NCBI RefSeq assembly: GCF_002295105.1
Contig: NZ_NSGH01000013.1
Span: forward strand, 1 to 64,000
From: Salimicrobium humidisoli
Lineage (GTDB): Bacteria; Bacillota; Bacilli; Bacillales; Halobacillaceae
Direction: 5' to 3'
DNA: 64,000 bases
Part shown: positions 59,184-64,000 of the stretch, piece by piece
Layout of the letters: each line of letters opens with the position of its first letter
Numbering within the stretch: position 1 is the stretch's first letter
Program-made: the position numbers and the translations under genes
Notes under the pieces: model-generated
Database searches by the model: none
What the model was told of the DNA's origin: nothing
The model's input: the letters and a program-made list of their open reading frames with translations, nothing else

Positions 59184-60281
59184 TTATCTGATGCGAAGCT
59201 CTGATTCCTTATCGAAGAAGTGAGCTTTATTCATATCCATGGCGATTTCTATAGTATCTCCACCTTTGACGTCGGAGCGGGAGTCCACCCGCGCCACGAA
59301 TTCCTGATTACCTATTCTCGAGTAAAGATAGGACTCCGCTCCCATCAGTTCGGCAACTTCGATGTAAGCCTTGATTTTTTTATCACTGTTACTGTCGATA
59401 AAGAGCTGTTCGTCATGGAGTTCCTCCGGACGTATGCCGAGTACGACTTCTTTACCGACGTATCCCTGTTCGCGCAGTGTCTTCATCTTCCCTTCCGGAA
59501 CGGCTACTTTCGCCTCATCGATTTCTATATGGTCCTCACCCAGTTTTCCGGTAAAGAAGTTCATCGCAGGAGAGCCGATGAACCCGCCGACAAACATGTT
59601 CTCCGGCCGGTCGTATACATCTTTCGGGGCTCCGACCTGCTGGATAACACCATCTTTCATAACTACCAGTCTGGTTGCCATCGTCATAGCCTCCGTCTGG
59701 TCATGCGTTACGTAAATAGTGGTCGTCTGCAGGCGCTGATGGAGCTTCTGGATTTCGGCACGCATTTGTACACGAAGTTTGGCGTCCAGGTTGGAGAGCG
59801 GTTCATCCATGAGGAAAACTTTCGCATCCCGGACGATAGCGCGCCCGAGAGCCACACGCTGGCGCTGACCGCCGGAGAGTGCTTTCGGTTTACGGTCGAG
59901 AAGAGATTCGAGCCCAAGAATGTCCGCAGCCCGTTTAACCCGTTCCTTGATCTCTTTTTTATCCATTTTACGAAGTTTCAGTCCGAATGCCATATTATCG
60001 TAAACGTTCATGTGCGGATAAAGGGCATAGTTCTGGAAAACCATTGCAATGTCCCGGTCTTTCGGTGCCACATCATTCATGCGATTTTCATCAATCATAA
60101 AATCCCCGTCAGTAATGTTCTCTAGTCCTGCGATCATACGCAGAGTCGTCGACTTCCCGCACCCGGAGGGACCGACGAATACCACAAATTCCTTATCATT
60201 GATATGTAAATTAAAATCCTGTACGGCATGCACATTTCCGTCATAAACTTTTTGGATATTGTTCAAATTGATCTCAGCCAT
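59184..60281 (-). CDS. msmX: Multi-sugar ABC transporter ATPase (MsmX/UgpC family)
   Basis: 365 residues. Walker A GPSGCGKST (38-46), signature LSGGQRQR (135-142), Walker B VFLMDEP (155-161), D-loop and H-loop (TTIYVTHDQTEA), plus a C-terminal TOBE/regulatory domain (about 240-365). In B. subtilis one MsmX energises many sugar importers. Start at 60281 (minus) with GGGGGT upstream; an upstream in-frame codon is less likely. No permease or binding protein genes nearby, consistent with a shared ATPase. The next gene upstream is a PucR-type regulator. Confidence 0.94.
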   Translation of the reverse strand: MAEINLNNIQKVYDGNVHAVQDFNLHINDKEFVVFVGPSGCGKSTTLRMIAGLENITDGDFMIDENRMNDVAPKDRDIAMVFQNYALYPHMNVYDNMAFGLKLRKMDKKEIKERVKRAADILGLESLLDRKPKALSGGQRQRVALGRAIVRDAKVFLMDEPLSNLDAKLRVQMRAEIQKLHQRLQTTTIYVTHDQTEAMTMATRLVVMKDGVIQQVGAPKDVYDRPENMFVGGFIGSPAMNFFTGKLGEDHIEIDEAKVAVPEGKMKTLREQGYVGKEVVLGIRPEELHDEQLFIDSNSDKKIKAYIEVAELMGAESYLYSRIGNQEFVARVDSRSDVKGGDTIEIAMDMNKAHFFDKESELRIR

Positions 60282-60359
60282 TATCATTACCCCCGTCATT
60301 TAAAATCGTTTTCTTTATAAGGACCAGTCTATCTCATCCGTACAATAAAGAAAACGGTT

Positions 60360-60398
60360 AACGTGCACAGAAAAATCAACGGCGTTTTGTGCACGTTG
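60360..60398 (-). terminator. Hairpin after the PucR-type regulator gene
   Basis: AACGTGCAC / GTGCACGTT, nine pairs with a 20-base loop. It lies directly downstream of the regulator stop and upstream of msmX; weak T tail, so a partial terminator or operator. Confidence 0.5.
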
Positions 60399-61277
60399 TC
60401 AGTAGCGTATGTAAAGAATAGAGAGATAAACGAGGACGCCTGCGTCGAACTGCCTGATGTCCATTCCGGTAAGTTCCGTGAATTTATCGATACGGTATTG
60501 CAGGCTGTTGCGGTGCATATATAACGTTTTGGCAGCGGCTGATGCATTCGCTCCGTGTTCAAGAAACACTTTGACGGTATCCAGAAGTTCCCCGTCGGAT
60601 TCAGTGCCTTTCAGGAAATTGGATGCAAGGATTTCTCTGTTCTCTTCTTTTAAACTATCCATATAAAGATAAAGAGCCGTATTCAGAGGTGTGGCGAGTG
60701 CTCCCGGGAGATAGCGGGAGGCTGTTTCGGCCATCGTTTGAGAGAAGGTGAAATGGGTATGGACCGACCGGAACTCTTCATAGAATTCACTTACATAGAA
60801 ACGGATTTTCATATCGAAGTCACTCATAAGTACATCCATCACTTCGTCGAAAGCGATGGTTTCCACCGGTCTCTCTGTCTGCTCCTCAATGATTACCCCG
60901 CCCCTTCCATCTGTCCAGATGATGGAAACAGGGAACGGAAAGAGCGCCTGGAAAGCTTCGTGGAGAGATTCCTGATCCACGGAATGAGGAGCGGTAAAGA
61001 AAATGAAGCGATAACGGTGAGGAGGCGTCTGGAAAGTTGCTTCTTCCCGCTGGAAAAGCAGACGTCTCCACTGGTCTTCCCTTAAAGAGATTCCCCGGTC
61101 GGCTTTCGGGAAAAGTTCAAGCAGGAGAGTATGCTCACGTTCCGGAACTTCTTCCCGCTTGAGGCCCACCGTCCCTTCGTCCGTATCGAACCAGTAATAG
61201 GAATCGTATGCGTGTACGGACACTTCTTCCGGTGTTGTATAATTGGAGTAAAGCTGTTTCAGCTGAGCTGCTTTCAT
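60399..61277 (-). CDS. PucR/CdaR-type helix-turn-helix regulator
   Basis: 292 residues. C-terminal helix-turn-helix (HTH_30) about 235-285: LLDTVKVFLEHGANASAAAK and LYMHRNSLQYRIDKF, typical of the PucR/CdaR family. The N-terminal 200 residues have no recognised sensor domain. ATG start at 61277 (minus). It sits upstream of msmX in the same direction, so it may govern msmX, but this is context only. Confidence 0.82.
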   Translation of the reverse strand: MKAAQLKQLYSNYTTPEEVSVHAYDSYYWFDTDEGTVGLKREEVPEREHTLLLELFPKADRGISLREDQWRRLLFQREEATFQTPPHRYRFIFFTAPHSVDQESLHEAFQALFPFPVSIIWTDGRGGVIIEEQTERPVETIAFDEVMDVLMSDFDMKIRFYVSEFYEEFRSVHTHFTFSQTMAETASRYLPGALATPLNTALYLYMDSLKEENREILASNFLKGTESDGELLDTVKVFLEHGANASAAAKTLYMHRNSLQYRIDKFTELTGMDIRQFDAGVLVYLSILYIRY

Positions 61278-61363
61278 AAAACATATCCTTTCTTTTGTAT
61301 AATCCCGAGTGATGTAGTAGTATTAAAAGAAAATACCAGATTAGCAAGAGGAGGGGCTCCTTC

Positions 61364-61645
61364 ATGGAAGATATAGAGAAGAAAAGTGAATATGATCAGG
61401 ATGTGAAAAATCGCCTCAAAAGAGTGGAAGGGCAAATCCGCGGCATTTTAAAAATGATGGATGAAGGAAAAGAATGTAAAGATGTTGTAACACAGCTATC
61501 TGCTGCCCGGTCGGCGATGGATCGTTCCCTAGCATATATTGTAGCAAAAAATTTGGAAACATGTATTCGTGATGCAGAGAACGAAGGAGAAAGTGCAGAC
61601 GAAGTAATAGGCGAAGCTATACAAATGCTCGTGAAGAGCCGCTGA
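61364..61645 (+). CDS. CsoR/CstR-family repressor (CstR-like)
   Basis: 93 residues, all-helical. LKRVEGQIRGILKMM is the family core. The ligand positions are Cys38 (KECKD), Asn63 and Cys67 (AKNLETC): CsoR copper sensors have Cys-His-Cys, so loss of the histidine points to a CstR-type persulfide sensor. GAGGAGGGG before ATG. An imperfect GTATT/AATAC inverted repeat lies in its leader (61320-61336), a possible operator. No sulfur-oxidation genes in the window. Confidence 0.85.
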   Translation: MEDIEKKSEYDQDVKNRLKRVEGQIRGILKMMDEGKECKDVVTQLSAARSAMDRSLAYIVAKNLETCIRDAENEGESADEVIGEAIQMLVKSR

Positions 61646-61673
61646 AACGCGCCGGTGTCCCGGTGCGTTTTTT
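61645..61673 (+). terminator. Terminator of the CstR-like gene
   Basis: AAACGC(G)CCGG / CCGG(T)GCGTTT stem with T6; begins at the stop codon. Confidence 0.85.
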
Positions 61674-61811
61674 GGTTAAGAGGAACAAAACAGGGGCGTC
61701 CTTCCGTGGCTCGGCACACTTGGCATACCTTCGGGTCCCGCGAACTGATTGCACGTTTTTTACCGATTCGCTTATACTGAAAGAAACATAACCGGAAATG
61801 AGGATAATTAT

Positions 61812-62951
61812 ATGGATCCGATACTGTTTACAATTATGATGATCGGAATTGGAGCAATGATCGGGGGAGTGACGAACTCTCTCGCCATACGTATGTTGTT
61901 TCGTCCCTATCGTCCTGTATATATAGGCAAATTTCAAATACCGTTCACTCCGGGACTTATTCCCAAACGGCAAAGTGAACTGGCAAAACAACTGGGTGAA
62001 ATGGTGGTGGAACACCTGGTGACTCCGAGCGGGCTCAGGAATAAGCTTTTGAACGAGACATTCAGGGAAACACTGCTAAGGGGAACCAGAAAAGAAGTGA
62101 ACCGTTTCCTCGATTCAAAAATCACTCTGGGAGAACTCATTTCTCCCATGGCCCCGGAACTGACGAAAGAAAACGTGCACGGAGAACTTGAAAAACAGCT
62201 GGAGAAAACTATCAGCGGGTGGCTGGACAGAAGAAAAGACGTAAAAATAAAAGATATTGTGCCGGGAGAATGGGAAGAGAGGGGGATATTTCTTACAAAA
62301 CGCGCAAGCATCTATGTACAGAGGAAAATAGCTTCGTATCTTGAAAGCCCGGACGGACGATATCGTGTAAAGGCTCTTATCAACGATTATTTTGAAAAAC
62401 ACGGGATGTTCGGCCAGCTCATGTCTTCTATTTTCAGCAGCAGAAACATAAGCGAACGGCTGCATGGCACTATGGTGAGATATGCAAACAAAGAAGAGAC
62501 CAGACAGTGGATTGAAGACGTAATGGTGGAGGAGTATAAACATCTGATTGCTTTGAAAGTGGAAGAAATTGAACAACACATTAGGCGTGAGGAGATAATC
62601 GCCTCTTTCTCCGGAGCGTTAAGCAGTCTCGTACCTCTGGAGAGATACTGGGATAAACCGCTCTCCGAGATTCCGACCCCTGTGCGGGAGAGGATTACGG
62701 AAGATGGAGTGGCTTTTGTCGTTCCGAAAGCGATCGATTTTCTTTCGGTACAGATGGAAAGTGTCATTAAACATTTGCATCTGGAAGATATCGTGAAGGA
62801 ACAGGTGGAAGCTTTCGAGGTATCACGCCTTGAAGATCTGGTGCTCGGAATTTCACGTCGCGAGTTCAAGATGATCACTTATCTCGGAGCTATGTTAGGG
62901 GGATTTGTAGGCCTTCTTCAAAGTGGTATCGTACTCCTCCTTGGAATATAA
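61812..62951 (+). CDS. yheB: DUF445 membrane protein (YheB)
   Basis: 379 residues. N-terminal membrane span (4-25, MIGIGAMIGGVTNSLAIRML) with conserved RPYRPVYIGKFQIPFTPGL, a long helical, charged middle domain, and a C-terminal span about 358-377 (YLGAMLGGFVGLLQSGIVLL). DUF445 proteins such as YheB and YtwB are membrane-associated with unknown function. ATG 61812, GAGGA six bases upstream; the frame is open upstream without a site. yheA follows, as in B. subtilis. Confidence 0.9.
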   Translation: MDPILFTIMMIGIGAMIGGVTNSLAIRMLFRPYRPVYIGKFQIPFTPGLIPKRQSELAKQLGEMVVEHLVTPSGLRNKLLNETFRETLLRGTRKEVNRFLDSKITLGELISPMAPELTKENVHGELEKQLEKTISGWLDRRKDVKIKDIVPGEWEERGIFLTKRASIYVQRKIASYLESPDGRYRVKALINDYFEKHGMFGQLMSSIFSSRNISERLHGTMVRYANKEETRQWIEDVMVEEYKHLIALKVEEIEQHIRREEIIASFSGALSSLVPLERYWDKPLSEIPTPVRERITEDGVAFVVPKAIDFLSVQMESVIKHLHLEDIVKEQVEAFEVSRLEDLVLGISRREFKMITYLGAMLGGFVGLLQSGIVLLLGI

Positions 62952-62960
62952 GTTTTTGCC

Positions 62961-62989
62961 TATACAGACGGAAACTCGTTTGTTATAGT
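62961..62989 (+). promoter_or_regulatory. Promoter of yheA
   Basis: -35 TATACA (62961-62966), 17-base spacer, -10 TATAGT (62984-62989) with extended-10 TGT. Confidence 0.55.
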
Positions 62990-63023
62990 AGGAAAAGAGT
63001 CAAATTTAGGAGGTTATTTTTCA

Positions 63024-63383
63024 ATGGCTAATATTTATGATAATGCATATGAACTGGAAAAAGCACTACGTAACAGTGAAGAATTTACAGCACTTAAAGA
63101 CGCTTATGACAAAGTGATGAGCGATGAATCTTCTAAACAGATGTTCGAAGATTTCCGTCAGACGCAAATGACGCTTCAACAGAAGCAGATGCAGGGAGAA
63201 GAAATCTCCGAAGAAGAAGTGGAAAAAGCGCAGAGCGTTGTACAACTTGTACAGCAGCATCCTGATATTTCCAAGCTGATGGAAGAAGAGCAGCGTTTGA
63301 ACACGGTCATCAATGAGGTAAGCCAGATCATTACGAAACCTCTTGAGGATCTTTACGGTACCCAGGATCAGGAAGAACAGTAA
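63024..63383 (+). CDS. yheA: YlbF/YmcA-family protein YheA
   Basis: 119 residues, helical, YlbF family (regulators of RNase Y activity, biofilm and sporulation). ANIYDNAYELEKALRNSEEF and FEDFRQTQMTLQQKQMQGEE are conserved features, with a coiled-coil middle. AGGAGG before ATG, own promoter and terminator. Its exact role, and whether it joins the YmcA-YlbF-YaaT complex, is unknown. Confidence 0.92.
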   Translation: MANIYDNAYELEKALRNSEEFTALKDAYDKVMSDESSKQMFEDFRQTQMTLQQKQMQGEEISEEEVEKAQSVVQLVQQHPDISKLMEEEQRLNTVINEVSQIITKPLEDLYGTQDQEEQ

Positions 63384-63384
63384 A

Positions 63385-63410
63385 AAGTCGCCTTCGGGCG
63401 GCTTTTTTTT
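63385..63410 (+). terminator. Terminator of yheA
   Basis: Stem AAGTCGCC/GGCGGCTT with tetraloop TTCG (one G-U) and T8. Confidence 0.92.
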
Positions 63411-63513
63411 ATGCCAAGAAAAGGGTGCGTATATTGTTAAAAGGAAAGTCGGAATTTTCGTCGAAATGTATAATACAGGAAGGTATGTAAAGAATTAAAA
63501 AGGGGGAAACACA

Positions 63514-64000
63514 TTGAATTATTTCCGTTTAGAACAGCACGACTCTTTTGTACACGTTCAATTGGCACGTCCCGACAAATACAATGCATTGAATGCACCG
63601 ATGCTTAAGGAGTTCAGGGAAGTGCTAGAGGAAGTGAGAGGATACGAAGCGGATCTGGTTCTGATATCCGGCGAAGGTCCCGGATTCTGTGCCGGAGGCG
63701 ACATTTCGATGATGAAAGAGTTTTCGGATGATGAAAAATACAGCGCACTGATGAATGACATCGAAGCGATTGTTAAAGAAATCTATACGATGCCTAAAAT
63801 AGTCGTTGCTGCCGTGCACGGCTCTGCTGTAGGACTCGGGTTGAGTATCGCCCTCAGCTGCGATTATATTATTGCTGAAAAAAATGCAGTATTTTCGATG
63901 AATTTTATCGGGATCGGTCTGGCTCCGGACGGAGGCGGCCACTACTGGCTGAAGGAAAGGCTCGGTGTGCATCATGCGAAACAGTACGCCTGGGAGGGTG
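63514..64000 (+). CDS. Enoyl-CoA hydratase/isomerase family protein (partial, runs off the window)
   Basis: The first 162 residues are visible; the gene continues beyond 64000. N-terminal part of the crotonase fold: LARPDKYNALNAPML, oxyanion-hole GPGFCAGGDISMM and VHGSAVGLGLSIALSCDY. TTG start with AAGGGGG upstream. Similar to B. subtilis YhaR. Reaction (hydration, isomerisation or another CoA-thioester chemistry) cannot be fixed without the C terminus. Confidence 0.88.
   Translation, partial: MNYFRLEQHDSFVHVQLARPDKYNALNAPMLKEFREVLEEVRGYEADLVLISGEGPGFCAGGDISMMKEFSDDEKYSALMNDIEAIVKEIYTMPKIVVAAVHGSAVGLGLSIALSCDYIIAEKNAVFSMNFIGIGLAPDGGGHYWLKERLGVHHAKQYAWEG

Noticed and set aside
59220-60125. 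301-codon open frame antisense to msmX.
   Set aside because: Mirrors a conserved ATPase gene; composition and lack of a start signal indicate a shadow.
60335-60358. cre-like AAAGAAAACGGTTAACG upstream of msmX.
   Set aside because: Only about 13 of 15 matches with the defining TG missing; too weak to call.

Overview
The window reads as chromosomal DNA of a low-to-mid G+C Bacillota, family Bacillaceae or a close relative. It opens with the end of an rRNA operon followed by a tRNA array in the B. subtilis trnD order (Asn-Ser-Glu-Val-fMet-Asp-Phe-Thr-Tyr-Trp-His-Gln-Gly-Cys-Leu). Strong AGGAGG ribosome binding sites, many GTG/TTG starts, SigI/RsgI, LipM, OdhAB, MsmX, YheA/YheB and a B. subtilis-like argCJBD order fit the same group. 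A K+/H+ antiporter (NhaP2/CvrA type), NhaC, a CDF transporter, a TRAP transporter and the acidic residues of exported proteins suggest a salt- or alkali-adapted species. That is inference and the genus is not resolved.

Layout. 1-1660: 23S 3' end, 5S, 15 tRNAs, terminator. 1.7-6.6 kb: hemerythrin-like protein, tRNA-Gly, a PF09818-type ATPase, then queG, ogt and trmL. 6.6-8.6 kb (minus): a 30-residue hydrophobic peptide gene with its own promoter, then lipA and lipM, divergent from odhAB (9.0-13.2 kb), whose E2 subunit carries lipoate. 13.3-19.1 kb: K+/H+ antiporter, proC, and a Fur-box-preceded iron-siderophore binding protein with two permeases but no ATPase. 19.2-24.4 kb: CNT nucleoside transporter, aldehyde dehydrogenase, a MurG paralogue, a Cys/His membrane protein, an aldo/keto reductase. 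24.6-27.1 kb: membrane trypsin-like protease and sigI-rsgI. 27.2-34.0 kb: SDR, two hypothetical proteins flanking dat, and a TAXI-type TRAP operon. 34.0-46.7 kb: transporters (YczE-like, EamA, ABC exporter, NhaC, AzlCD, CDF) with yueD, map, a cold-shock protein, WrbA, an IDEAL-domain protein, a VanY-like lipoprotein and an NAD(P)-binding protein. 46.9-59.1 kb: fumC, gltBD, argCJBD. 59.2-64 kb: msmX, a PucR-type regulator, a CstR-like repressor, YheB, YheA, and an enoyl-CoA hydratase cut by the window end.

How it fits together. OdhAB and FumC supply TCA steps, LipM/LipA make the OdhB cofactor, GltBD turns 2-oxoglutarate and glutamine into glutamate, and ProC and ArgCJBD act on glutamate-derived intermediates. 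Catabolite (cre-like), Fur and arginine (ARG-box-like) operators are visible upstream of odhA, the nucleoside transporter and gltB; the iron binding protein; and argC.

I found no prophage, insertion sequence, CRISPR array, integrase or recognisable defence island. Most of the window is core metabolism and transport. The least explained items are the 30-residue peptide gene, the overlapping inverted repeats before the iron permeases, the short RsgI next to a membrane protease, and the MurG paralogue cluster.
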